The translations under genes were made by a program, and so were the position numbers. The notes beneath the pieces were generated by a model. That model saw only the letters and a program-made list of their open reading frames with translations. It searched no databases and was not told the origin of the DNA. Positions 8,235-16,064 of a DNA stretch of 38,950 nt are shown here, piece by piece; position 1 is the first letter of the stretch; the number at the start of each line of letters is the position of its first letter. Origin of the DNA: an uncultured Lachnospiraceae bacterium. Its GTDB lineage: Bacteria > Bacillota > Clostridia > Lachnospirales > Lachnospiraceae. The DNA is taken from the NCBI GenBank assembly GCA_949840805.1, contig CATKXR010000047.1, positions 1 through 38,950 on the forward strand, in the 5' to 3' direction.

Positions 8235-8316
8235 GATTGAAGCCTCCTCTTGAAGAAATAGTAACAGTAAAGCGATAGCAACTATTACAGGAACCGATGG
8301 TATACAATAAATGCCT

Positions 8317-8329
8317 GCAGACGGTCTGC
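8317..8329. promoter_or_regulatory. Palindrome at pfl transcription start
   Basis: GCAGAC-G-GTCTGC is a perfect 6-bp inverted repeat with a 1-bp centre. It lies just downstream of the pfl -10 box, around +3 to +15, where a bound repressor could block initiation. The regulator is unknown. Confidence 0.4.
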
Positions 8330-8338
8330 TGTACCGAA

Positions 8339-8367
8339 ATTATAGGAGAGTACCAAAAAAGCGTCAA
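8339..8367 (-). promoter_or_regulatory. Promoter of the pfl operon
   Basis: On the minus strand, -35 TTGACG (8362-8367), 17-bp spacer and -10 TATAAT (8339-8344). The leader to the pfl ATG is about 100 nt. Upstream at 8384-8396 is TTGTTAAAAAACA, which resembles one half of a Rex redox-operator (TTGTTAA) but lacks a clear second half. Confidence 0.75.
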
Positions 8368-8480
8368 GGGGGGCAGTTGAGAATGTTTTTTAACAAAAAG
8401 GAAGATGATAAAAACAGTCAGAATTTCAGGAAACGCGCAAAATAAACAGGATTCATAAAGGGAAAGCAGATTTTTACGGC

Positions 8481-8509
8481 TTGTCAATCGGTAAAAAATA
8501 TATTATAGT
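8481..8509 (+). promoter_or_regulatory. Promoter of the DUF1858 gene
   Basis: -35 TTGTCA (8481-8486), 17-bp spacer, -10 TATAGT (8504-8509). The leader to the ATG at 8660 is about 145 nt. The 8235-8659 gap therefore holds two divergent promoters, for pfl and this gene, and no other gene that I can see. Confidence 0.6.
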
Positions 8510-8659
8510 AGACGTAAACGCAATGCCAGGATTGGTTATATTTACAATGGCAGTTTCTGGAGCGCGTTTATGTACAGCAAAGTGTTAAGATTGTTGTACC
8601 CGATTTCAGCCAAGGATGAAATCACTGTAAAAATATGTACAAAAAGGAGGAATTTTCAT

Positions 8660-8863
8660 ATGCAGATCAGTAAAGATATGTTGATTGGGGAGCTGGTTCA
8701 GGCTCATGAGCTGATTGCTCCTATGCTGATGCGTGCCGGCATGCACTGTCTGGGCTGTCCGTCTGCCCAGGGTGAGACCTTAGAGGAAGCCTGCATGGTT
8801 CACGGGATTGACTGTGATACCCTGGTATCCGGGATCAATGAAGTGCTGGCAGAGAGGGCATAA
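8660..8863 (+). CDS. DUF1858 / hybrid-cluster-associated redox disulfide protein
   Basis: A 67-residue protein of the DUF1858 family: a small helical domain with a redox pair Cys30-Leu-Gly-Cys33 (GMHCLGCP), plus Cys45 and Cys52. I chose the ATG at 8660 because AAAAAGGAGG ends at 8650, about 9 nt away, and the family begins with a short I-x-K-x-M strand. The longer frame from 8570 is not supported. These proteins occur in anaerobes, often beside hybrid cluster proteins, and may act as thiol carriers. The gene is divergent from pfl and shares its intergenic region. Confidence 0.9.
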   Translation: MQISKDMLIGELVQAHELIAPMLMRAGMHCLGCPSAQGETLEEACMVHGIDCDTLVSGINEVLAERA

Positions 8864-8866
8864 AGC

Positions 8867-8913
8867 CAAATAGGGAGAGTACCTGTATCATAAGCAGGTA
8901 CTCTCCCTATTTG
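8867..8913. terminator. Strong hairpin between convergent genes
   Basis: AAATAGGGAGAGTACCTG and its reverse complement flank a 9-nt loop, giving an 18-bp perfect stem. It lies between the stops of the DUF1858 gene (plus) and mecA (minus). Flanks are AAA on the left and TTT within the arm on the right, so it probably ends both transcripts. Confidence 0.8.
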
Positions 8914-8955
8914 AAAATGGGACAAACACGATCCGTCATCAAAGCCCCGAATTCT

Positions 8956-9702
8956 TTAAAGTAATGTCAGTTTCTGCAATGCCTGTTCCCTGATAATGAC
9001 TTCATAGTGTTCCTGATAGTAGGCTTCTGTGGCAGCCTGCTGGCGGATCTTCTCGCCATATTCTGCCAGGATGTTGCAGACGCGGCTGAATACCAATGGT
9101 TCCGTGTCGGCGCTGGTGAGAACCAAGTGATATTGGGTGGACCCGGGCTTTTTATACAGGGTGTTAGGCCCCTGGTAGACATGTCCCACAATTTTTGCTG
9201 CGGCCGTCACCTGATCCAGATTCTCAAAACGGTAGATCCGAATCTGGATGGAAGGCGTTTTCGCTTCCTCTTCCGGCTGAGGAGTGGCTGGAGCAGATGC
9301 CTCGTTTTGGGGAAGTCCGAGTACGTTTTGTTTTAAAAGTTCGATCAGCCCGTCGGCGCCTTCCAGAAATTCATGGGCAATGCCGCCAAACAGGTTATCT
9401 GAATCGTCTTCCGCCATCTGGGAAAATTTGGAAAAGCGGGTATCCAGTTCTTCAGGGTCTTCTATCTTGGTGATGACCAACATTACGCTTTCATTGGAAA
9501 GCGGGATGGCTTCTACCATCAACGGAATATCCTCCGCATCAAATCCTACTTCATTGGAGGCCTTCTGAATCATCTCGCGAAACAGATTACGGGCTTTTTC
9601 ACTTCCGTATGCCAGTTCGCCCAGGTTCAGATTGCGGACGCTCAAATCAAAGCTGCTTAATGTGCATCGTATCTGGTTTTCGTTAATCCGTTCTATCTTC
9701 AT
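8956..9702 (-). CDS. mecA: Adaptor protein MecA
   Basis: A 248-residue MecA-family adaptor, which in Bacillus delivers proteins such as ComK to the ClpC-ClpP protease. The N-terminal domain (MKIERINENQIRCTLS..DL, about 1-75) is the substrate-recognition part. A variable acidic linker follows at about 80-150. The C-terminal ClpC-binding domain (about 150-245) contains the IYRFENLDQV and SxLYK..G-x-Y-x-L segments. The length is slightly above that of Bacillus MecA. A GGGAGTGAT-type site precedes the ATG. The gene is monocistronic, with a promoter at 9812-9841 and a shared terminator at its end. The leader carries a 10-bp inverted repeat that may regulate it. Confidence 0.94.
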   Translation of the reverse strand: MKIERINENQIRCTLSSFDLSVRNLNLGELAYGSEKARNLFREMIQKASNEVGFDAEDIPLMVEAIPLSNESVMLVITKIEDPEELDTRFSKFSQMAEDDSDNLFGGIAHEFLEGADGLIELLKQNVLGLPQNEASAPATPQPEEEAKTPSIQIRIYRFENLDQVTAAAKIVGHVYQGPNTLYKKPGSTQYHLVLTSADTEPLVFSRVCNILAEYGEKIRQQAATEAYYQEHYEVIIREQALQKLTLL

Positions 9703-9732
9703 AAGATCACTCCCTTGCTTGCATTGTGAAAT

Positions 9733-9768
9733 ATCCGGTAAATGAGATTGACAAAACGTTTACCGGAT
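9733..9768. promoter_or_regulatory. Inverted repeat in mecA leader
   Basis: ATCCGGTAAA at 9733-9742 and TTTACCGGAT at 9759-9768 are perfect 10-bp inverted copies with a 16-bp centre. They fall between the mecA promoter and its ATG, about 30 nt before the start. It could be an operator for a dimeric repressor or an RNA hairpin that affects translation. Confidence 0.65.
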
Positions 9769-9811
9769 TATCGTCAGTAGAAATTAAAAATAAACCCAAT
9801 TACCTAATTTA

Positions 9812-9841
9812 ATTATAGTATATGATATAGGGAAAAGGCAA
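9812..9841 (-). promoter_or_regulatory. mecA: Promoter of mecA
   Basis: On the minus strand, -35 TTGCCT (9836-9841), 18-bp spacer, -10 TATAAT (9812-9817). The -35 box is moderate. The leader to the ATG is about 100 nt. Confidence 0.5.
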
Positions 9842-10102
9842 TTCTTATGTGAAAAAATTTAGGAAAATTTAAGGTTTTAATTTATTATATATATGTCAGG
9901 CCTGAAAAGTTCAATATAGATAAATTCGTCAAAAAATACGGATTAAATAAGAACTACTCCTAAATTTATATAAACAGCCGGAAAAACAGCACAAATGGTA
10001 TTGCAATATAGGATGGCGATAGGATAGAATGTAGGAGATATCAGAGGCGAAATGTGTAAATGGGGAGCTGTTGGGGGTTTTATTGATTTGAGGAAATATG
10101 AT
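9842..10102. other. Intergenic region between mecA and the LytTR regulator
   Basis: AT-rich, with no gene visible. A weak promoter candidate for the regulator has TTGCAA near 10000 and TAGAAT near 10024 with an 18-bp spacer. I find no LytTR-type direct repeats that I would defend. Confidence 0.35.
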
Positions 10103-10846
10103 ATGTTGATTTTTATTTGTGATGATGAGGAGCAGGATCTGGCTGCTATGCAGGCATGTCTTGAAAAAGCAGCGGCAGATTTATCTGTAGATATAGAGAT
10201 TTCCGCATATTCTTCCGGAAAAGCATTGATGAAGGCAGTGGAAGACGGAGCGAAGCCTGAGTTGGCCATACTGGACATTTACATAGAGGGGATAAATGGG
10301 ATTGAAGCGGGGCGAGGCCTGCGTTCTGTCCTGCCTGGCCTTCCGCTGGCCTTTCTTACCTTCAGCCGTGATTTTGCCGTGGATGCTTTTGATCTGGATG
10401 CGTTGCACTATATGGTCAAGCCTGTGACGGCAGATATGGTCTATATATTGCTCAGGCGGCTTTTAACACGTATGGACAGGAATGTACGGGTGCTGACACT
10501 GCCTGTGCGGAGAGGGGAGCAGCTTCGGTTTTCCATGGATAAAATCTGCCGGATTATAAGTAAAAACAGGGGAGTGGAACTCTATATCCAGGGACAAAGC
10601 AGTATATGGCTGCCTTGTCTGTTCCGGGAAATAGAGGCACAGTTTTTGGATGAACCGGATTTTGTGCATTTAGGCCGGGGATGTATGGTAAATATGAACA
10701 GCATTCAGAAAATTGACCATGACCTGTGCTGCATGAAAAACGGTGAAAGCCTTTTGATCAGCCGCCGGGAACGCTCCAAGGTGCAAAGCCGTTACAATGA
10801 TTTTATGTTTTCTAAAATGAACGAAAGAAAGAGGCAGGGGATATGA
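10103..10846 (+). CDS. LytTR-family response regulator (AgrA/ComE type)
   Basis: A 247-residue transcription regulator. The receiver domain (1-120) has acidic residues Asp7-Asp8, phospho-acceptor Asp58 (LAILDIY) and Lys106 (VKP). The LytTR DNA-binding domain covers about 135-235 (FVHLGRGCMVNMNSIQKI is typical). I chose the ATG at 10103 because GAGGAAA precedes it and the protein begins directly with strand 1 (MLIFICDDE). A start at 10052 would have too short a spacing to its site. Its stop overlaps the start of the kinase by 4 nt, so the pair is translationally coupled. Agr-type regulators usually respond to cyclic peptides, but no agrB/agrD is visible here. Confidence 0.92.
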   Translation: MLIFICDDEEQDLAAMQACLEKAAADLSVDIEISAYSSGKALMKAVEDGAKPELAILDIYIEGINGIEAGRGLRSVLPGLPLAFLTFSRDFAVDAFDLDALHYMVKPVTADMVYILLRRLLTRMDRNVRVLTLPVRRGEQLRFSMDKICRIISKNRGVELYIQGQSSIWLPCLFREIEAQFLDEPDFVHLGRGCMVNMNSIQKIDHDLCCMKNGESLLISRRERSKVQSRYNDFMFSKMNERKRQGI

Positions 10847-12180
10847 TAGAGCCTTTATTTCTCCTGATGCGGTGGATTCAAACGATTCCTATGGTTCTGT
10901 TGATGGCCACTCCTTTTGATGAACGGGAGTTGCGGCTAAGGCGGGAATTTGCCGGGCTTTTTTCCGTGATTTACATGCTTTTGGCCAGTGTATTGCTGGC
11001 GGTGGCCAGTGTGGCAGCCAGCACAAACGGGACGAGAAATATTATTGCGCGGGATCTTGGCATGGCAGCCATGATGGCGGTCTATTTTTGGGGCTGGGCC
11101 AACATGGTCCGGACACCGGCCGTCCGCAAGGTAATGGTGGCGGTGATCATGCTTCACTATGCAGCCATCCTCAATGCTTTGAGCAATATTTTGGCTTCCC
11201 TTATTTTAGAGGAGAGATATCTGGGGGAGATTAACGCGGATGCCGGAAGCCTGACCTTTAATTTATGCCTTTTGGCATCTACCGCCATTACCTGGCCCGT
11301 GGTATGGTATTTCCTCCGGCATGTCCTGCGGAAAAACCTGCCCGTTCTGGACGACCGTCAGATAAGGCGTGGACTGGGCTATATGTGTATTGTTTTTTTT
11401 ATGTTCTGTGTGGCGACTTACAACCCGCCATATGAAATGCGGCTGGAAATGCTTATTGTGGTGATGACATTGGTGGTGACAGACATGGTTGCCTATTATA
11501 TCTTTTTTCAGGAGATTGGCGCGGTACACAGGAAGGAAGAAGCAATACGCCAATTGGAAAGCTATCGGCTGCAGTACCAGCAGATCAGTGCCAGGGTGGA
11601 GGAAGCCAGGCGGCTGCGTCACGACATGCGTCATCATCTTATTACGCTGGGAGCATTAAATGCCCAGGGCAAGCAGGCCGAGATTACGGATTATCTTAAA
11701 CGATACGGCGGGGTATATGACCAGCTTGAAGGGTGCAAAGATTGGAAGGATCCGGTAGTGGAGAGTATTCTGGGGTATTATTTGGCAAAGGCCGATGAAG
11801 AAGGGATACCGATAAACTGCAATGTGATTTTAGAAGGGAGTACGGGCATCGATCCGGTGGATATGACTGTGCTTTTGAGTAATTGCCTGGAAAATTCCAT
11901 GGAGGCCCTGAGGCATATCCCGCAGAAAAAACGGCAGTTGGATATTGATATCCAAATTACGGGGAAGATATTGCTTTTGCAGATTATAAATTCATGCATG
12001 GATGTGAATGGCACAAAAGAGTTTACTACCTGGGAGCATTTTTCGTCTGGAAAGAGCAGGGGGAGAAAAGGGGTAGGCTTGCAGAGCATTGCAGGCAGTG
12101 CGGAAAAATACGGAGGAAGCGCGCGGTTTCAGCAGAAAGACGGGATGTTTACGGTCAGGGTGGTGCTGAACCTTCCATGA
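10843..12180 (+). CDS. GHKL-family sensor histidine kinase (AgrC-like)
   Basis: A 445-residue membrane kinase paired with the preceding LytTR regulator. Several hydrophobic segments (about 38-60, 72-90, 97-122, 140-160, 178-192, 203-222) form the sensor. A coiled segment leads to the dimerisation helix with phospho-acceptor His260 in RLRHDMRHHL. The GHKL ATPase domain (about 305-445) has the N box LLSNCLENSMEAL and the G2 box GRKGVGLQSI. The start ATG overlaps the upstream stop (ATGA). The order regulator-then-kinase is the reverse of agrC-agrA in staphylococci. The ligand is unknown. Confidence 0.92.
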   Translation: MIEPLFLLMRWIQTIPMVLLMATPFDERELRLRREFAGLFSVIYMLLASVLLAVASVAASTNGTRNIIARDLGMAAMMAVYFWGWANMVRTPAVRKVMVAVIMLHYAAILNALSNILASLILEERYLGEINADAGSLTFNLCLLASTAITWPVVWYFLRHVLRKNLPVLDDRQIRRGLGYMCIVFFMFCVATYNPPYEMRLEMLIVVMTLVVTDMVAYYIFFQEIGAVHRKEEAIRQLESYRLQYQQISARVEEARRLRHDMRHHLITLGALNAQGKQAEITDYLKRYGGVYDQLEGCKDWKDPVVESILGYYLAKADEEGIPINCNVILEGSTGIDPVDMTVLLSNCLENSMEALRHIPQKKRQLDIDIQITGKILLLQIINSCMDVNGTKEFTTWEHFSSGKSRGRKGVGLQSIAGSAEKYGGSARFQQKDGMFTVRVVLNLP

Positions 12181-12211
12181 CGAGAATAAAAGCAGGAGCC
12201 GAATACTTATC

Positions 12212-12240
12212 TTGAGTTTTTTTTAAGATTATGATATAGT
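12212..12240 (+). promoter_or_regulatory. metG: Promoter of metG
   Basis: -35 TTGAGT (12212-12217), 17-bp spacer, -10 TATAGT (12235-12240). The leader is only about 30 nt, so there is no room for a T-box. Confidence 0.65.
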
Positions 12241-12276
12241 TTCCTTAATTTAAGATATTTAAGGAGGGATTGGCTC

Positions 12277-14295
12277 ATGTGTCAGGAGCAGAATTGTAAG
12301 TGTAAAAAGCCTTATTATATTACCACTGCCATAGCATATACATCCGGAAAGCCTCATATCGGCAATACCTATGAGATCGTACTGGCGGACAGCATTGCCC
12401 GGTTCAAAAGAGAGCAGGGGTATGACGTGAGGTTCCAGACCGGGACGGACGAACATGGTCAGAAGATTGAACTGAAGGCTCAGGAGGCCGGAGTGGCGCC
12501 CCAGGAGTTTGTAGACGGAGTGGCGGCTCAGATTCGCGGTATATGGGATCTGATGAATACTTCCTATGATAAGTTTATCCGGACCACGGACAAGGACCAT
12601 GAAGCGCAGGTCCAGAAGATATTCAAGAAGCTGTATGACCAGGGAGATATTTATAAGGGGTATTATGAGGGGCTTTACTGTACTCCTTGTGAATCCTTTT
12701 TTACGGAGTCCCAGTTGGTGGATGGAAAGTGTCCGGACTGCGGACGGGAAGTCCAGCCGGCTAAGGAGGAAGCATATTTCTTTAAAATGAGCAAGTATGC
12801 GGATCGGCTGATCGAACATATCAATACCCATCCGGAATTTATCCAGCCGGTGGCCCGCAAGAATGAGATGATGAACAATTTCCTTCTGCCGGGGCTGCAG
12901 GATCTGTGCGTGTCACGTACCTCTTTTACCTGGAGCATTCCGGTCAGCTTTGATCCGAAACATGTAACTTATGTGTGGCTGGATGCGCTGACCAACTATA
13001 TAACCGGACTGGGGTATGACTGCGATGGCAGCCATGGGGAGTTGTTTGGCAAATACTGGCCGGCGGACCTGCATCTGATTGGCAAGGATATCATCCGGTT
13101 CCACACCATCTACTGGCCTATTTTTCTGATGGCGCTCGACCTTCCTTTGCCCAAACAGGTTTTTGGACATCCGTGGCTTCTTCAGGGTGACGGCAAGATG
13201 AGCAAATCCAAAGGTAATGTTCTCTATGCAGATACTTTGGTTGAATTTTTTGGCGTGGACGCAGTCCGTTATTTTGTGCTTCATGAGATGCCTTTTGATA
13301 ATGACGGGGTGATCTCCTGGGAACTGATGGTAGAACGGCTCAATTCCGACCTGGCAAATATCCTGGGAAATCTGGTGAACCGTACCGTTTCCATGTCTAA
13401 CAAATATTTTGGCGGCGAGGTCCGTGACGGCGGCGTAGAGATGGAAGTGGACCAGGAGTTAAAGAACGTGGTGCTTGAGTCGGTGAAAAAAGCGGATTCC
13501 AAGATGGATGAACTTCGGGTAGCAGATGCCATCGGTGAGATCTTTAATATTTTCCGCCGCTGCAACAAGTATATTGACGAGACCATGCCATGGGCGCTGG
13601 CAAAAGACGAGGCACAGAAGGACAGGCTTGCCACAGTGCTTTATAATCTGGTAGAGGCCATAACCATCGGCGGATCCTTGCTGGAATCTTTCATGCCTGA
13701 AACGTCAGCCAGGATTCTGGCTCAGTTGAATACAAAAAAGCGTCCGTTGTCCGAGATGAATGAATTTGGAAAATACCCGTCAGGAAACAAGGTAACGGAA
13801 AAACCGGAGATTCTGTTTGCCCGTATGGATATTCAGGAAGTTCTGGAAAAAGTTGATGCGATGTATGGGGCCGAAAAGGCGAAAGATACGGCAGATGGAA
13901 AGGCATCCGATACAGGCAGTGAAAAAAGCCAGGACGAGACCGGAAAAGAGACGGATATTGAGGCAAAGCCGGAGATTACTTATGATGATTTCGCAAAGCT
14001 TCAATTTCAGGTGGGTGAAATTATTGCCTGCGAGGAAGTGAAAAAGTCCAGAAAGCTTTTGTGTTCCCAGGTGAAGATAGGAAGCCAGGTGCGCCAGATT
14101 GTAAGCGGGATCAAGGCATATTACAAGCCGGAGGAGATGGTAGGCAAGAAGGTGATGGTAGTCGTGAATCTGAAACCCGCTAAACTGGCCGGCCTGATGT
14201 CAGAAGGCATGCTTCTGTGCGCGGAAGATTCAGAGGGCAATTTAAGCCTGATGGTCCCGGAAAAGGAAATGCCTTCCGGAGCGGAGATTTGCTGA
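12277..14295 (+). CDS. metG: Methionyl-tRNA synthetase
   Basis: A 672-residue class-I synthetase that charges tRNA-Met. The HIGN signature is at 27-30 and KMSKS at 307-311. A zinc-binding set C-x2-C...C-x2-C (135, 138, 152, 155) lies in the connective peptide. The anticodon-binding helical domain covers about 360-510. After a charged, low-complexity linker (about 530-565), a C-terminal Trbp111/EMAP-II-like tRNA-binding domain (about 565-672, FQVGEI...GLMSEGMLL) completes the protein. GGAGG precedes the ATG. An unusual Cys-rich N-terminus (MCQEQNCKCKK) precedes the Rossmann fold. It has its own promoter and terminator. Confidence 0.97.
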   Translation: MCQEQNCKCKKPYYITTAIAYTSGKPHIGNTYEIVLADSIARFKREQGYDVRFQTGTDEHGQKIELKAQEAGVAPQEFVDGVAAQIRGIWDLMNTSYDKFIRTTDKDHEAQVQKIFKKLYDQGDIYKGYYEGLYCTPCESFFTESQLVDGKCPDCGREVQPAKEEAYFFKMSKYADRLIEHINTHPEFIQPVARKNEMMNNFLLPGLQDLCVSRTSFTWSIPVSFDPKHVTYVWLDALTNYITGLGYDCDGSHGELFGKYWPADLHLIGKDIIRFHTIYWPIFLMALDLPLPKQVFGHPWLLQGDGKMSKSKGNVLYADTLVEFFGVDAVRYFVLHEMPFDNDGVISWELMVERLNSDLANILGNLVNRTVSMSNKYFGGEVRDGGVEMEVDQELKNVVLESVKKADSKMDELRVADAIGEIFNIFRRCNKYIDETMPWALAKDEAQKDRLATVLYNLVEAITIGGSLLESFMPETSARILAQLNTKKRPLSEMNEFGKYPSGNKVTEKPEILFARMDIQEVLEKVDAMYGAEKAKDTADGKASDTGSEKSQDETGKETDIEAKPEITYDDFAKLQFQVGEIIACEEVKKSRKLLCSQVKIGSQVRQIVSGIKAYYKPEEMVGKKVMVVVNLKPAKLAGLMSEGMLLCAEDSEGNLSLMVPEKEMPSGAEIC

Positions 14296-14352
14296 AAAAA
14301 AGATGTTTTCAGGCGTTATTTTAAGGCGTAAGAATGGTTATGAAACAGAATT

Positions 14353-14387
14353 ATCCCCCGTGATGTGCTGCGGGGGATAGATTTTTT
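14353..14387 (+). terminator. Terminator after metG
   Basis: ATCCCCCG at 14353-14360 pairs with CGGGGGAT at 14371-14378, followed by AGATTTTTT. It sits between metG and the convergent TraX-like gene. Confidence 0.85.
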
Positions 14388-14389
14388 GC

Positions 14390-15184
14390 CTAATTTTGTG
14401 GCTGGATGCCGGGAAAAAATATCTGATGGATAAAGAGTAGCAGCAGGATATGAGCCGGATAAGCGATATAAAAAAAATATTTGCCGATTTGTGTATCTTT
14501 CCCGCCCCGTCTGCCGTTGTAAGCATAGATCAGCAGAAACGCAGCTGTCAGTCCCCATAGATAAGAGAGGCGCCCCAGATTGCAGAACATCCAAAAAAAT
14601 CCCAAAATACATTGTTTTGCACGATCATTTCTTAAAAGGTAAAAGAGCGTGGTAAGTACAATCCCGATATATCCATAATCGGTTTTCAGAAGCTCGGCTG
14701 CTGCACATCCGGCCGCCGTGGCAGTCAGCCATAAAAAGTGTATGTTAGTTTCTGTGAGTCCGTTGATTTTCGTGCAGAAATACTCTGCGGATTTTACTGT
14801 CAGAAGTCCGATCAGCAGTGTGAAAAATACATTTTGATCTGTCCATGCCATCAAACGTCCGGTTGCCATCATGTCAAAAGGAACATCAGAGAGAAGTGCA
14901 AATACTCCCAGCCTGACGCCATACCGCTTCCAGTTTCGGGTATGGACGATGCCTTCCGTTATCAGGAAAACATAGACAGGAAAGGCAATTCGTCCCACAG
15001 AGCGCATAGCGGTATAGAGCAGCATCCACATACCATATTGGGAGGTTTCCGGAGCAAGGGTTTTTAACATTCCATATTTTAATAACAAAAATCCGGTATG
15101 GTCGATCAGCATGGTAACGAGCGCGATCTTTTTTAAGGTGCTGCCGCTTAAACACTGGCAGCTTATTTTCGATTCAGCCATCAT
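14390..15184 (-). CDS. TraX-family membrane protein
   Basis: A 264-residue integral membrane protein with about seven to eight hydrophobic segments. The pattern LKKIALVTMLIDHTG near the start, then GRIAFPVYVFLITEG and R.G.FALLSDVPFD, is typical of the TraX family (named after F-pilin N-acetyltransferase). Chromosomal Firmicutes copies are common, and their substrate is not known. No conjugation genes are adjacent, so a role in pilin acetylation is unlikely here. It appears monocistronic. Confidence 0.85.
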   Translation of the reverse strand: MMAESKISCQCLSGSTLKKIALVTMLIDHTGFLLLKYGMLKTLAPETSQYGMWMLLYTAMRSVGRIAFPVYVFLITEGIVHTRNWKRYGVRLGVFALLSDVPFDMMATGRLMAWTDQNVFFTLLIGLLTVKSAEYFCTKINGLTETNIHFLWLTATAAGCAAAELLKTDYGYIGIVLTTLFYLLRNDRAKQCILGFFWMFCNLGRLSYLWGLTAAFLLIYAYNGRRGGKDTQIGKYFFYIAYPAHILLLLFIHQIFFPGIQPQN

Positions 15185-15255
15185 AACCTTTTTAACCTGT
15201 TTTTATTTATGATAAAGGAAACGGAGCTGTTTGGCAAGAAGAAACGGAGCGAATA

Positions 15256-16023
15256 ATGAAAATATTTGATACGCATACCCACTACGATGACAAGGCATTT
15301 GACCCGGATCGTGATGAACTCCTGCAAAACCTGGACAAGAACGGAATTGAAGCTGTGGTAAATGTGGGGGCGAGTATTCAGAGCACCAAAAACACATTGC
15401 AGCTAATTAAAAAATATCCGTTTGTTTATGGTGCGGCGGGAGTACACCCCAATGAGACCGGAGAGCTAAGTGACGGTTGGATGGATTGGTTAAAGTATGC
15501 GGCAGGGGAAGAAAAGATCGTCGCCATAGGGGAGATCGGACTGGATTTCCACTGGAAGGAACCGGAACAGAAGGTGCAGAAGGGCTGGTTTGTCCGCCAG
15601 CTTGCCCTTGCAAGGGAGACAGGATTGCCAGTTATTATCCACAGCAGAGACGCGGCAAAGGATACTCTTGACATTATGAAAGCGGAGAATGCCAGGGATA
15701 TGGGCGGCGTGATCCATTGCTTCTCCTATGGGGTGGAGCTGGCAAGGGAATATCTGAATATGGGGTTTTATCTGGGAATCGGAGGTGTGGTGACATTTTC
15801 CAACGGAAAAAAGCTGAAGGCAGTGGTGGAATATATGCCTTTGGAGCAGATGGTATTAGAGACGGACTGCCCGTATTTGTCGCCCGTGCCGAATCGGGGA
15901 AAGCGCAATTCATCCCTGAACCTGCCGTATGTGGTGGAGACGGTAAGCCGGATTAAGGGAATTCCAAGGGATAAGGTGATTGCCATTACAAATCAAAATG
16001 CCAGAAGGATGTACCGTATTTAA
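15256..16023 (+). CDS. tatD: TatD-family metal-dependent hydrolase
   Basis: A 255-residue TIM-barrel hydrolase of the TatD family (3'-5' exonuclease/DNase activity in characterised members). Metal ligands visible are His7 and His9 (THTH), Glu93 (AIGEIGLDF), His129 (VIIHSRDA), His154 (GVIHCFS) and Asp204 (ETDCPYLSP). The length is standard. The ATG follows ACGGAGCGAATA. In many Firmicutes tatD lies next to metG, as here, with only the opposite-strand TraX gene between them. Confidence 0.95.
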   Translation: MKIFDTHTHYDDKAFDPDRDELLQNLDKNGIEAVVNVGASIQSTKNTLQLIKKYPFVYGAAGVHPNETGELSDGWMDWLKYAAGEEKIVAIGEIGLDFHWKEPEQKVQKGWFVRQLALARETGLPVIIHSRDAAKDTLDIMKAENARDMGGVIHCFSYGVELAREYLNMGFYLGIGGVVTFSNGKKLKAVVEYMPLEQMVLETDCPYLSPVPNRGKRNSSLNLPYVVETVSRIKGIPRDKVIAITNQNARRMYRI

Positions 16024-16029
16024 GGAACA

Positions 16030-16057
16030 AAGGCTCCGGCGCTGCCGGAGCCTTTTA
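16030..16057. terminator. Bidirectional terminator between tatD and the sugar-binding gene
   Basis: GGCTCCGGC at 16032-16040 and GCCGGAGCC at 16044-16052 form a perfect 9-bp stem, with AA before and TTTT after. It suits both converging transcripts. Confidence 0.9.
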
Positions 16058-16064
16058 TAAATAT

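Noticed and set aside
6495..8240. Long plus-strand open frames opposite pflB, such as 7623-8240
   Set aside because: They are antisense to a clearly conserved coding gene and have no ribosome binding site or recognisable motif.
12212..12276. T-box riboswitch before metG
   Set aside because: The promoter leaves only about 30 nt of leader, and no T-box core motif is present.
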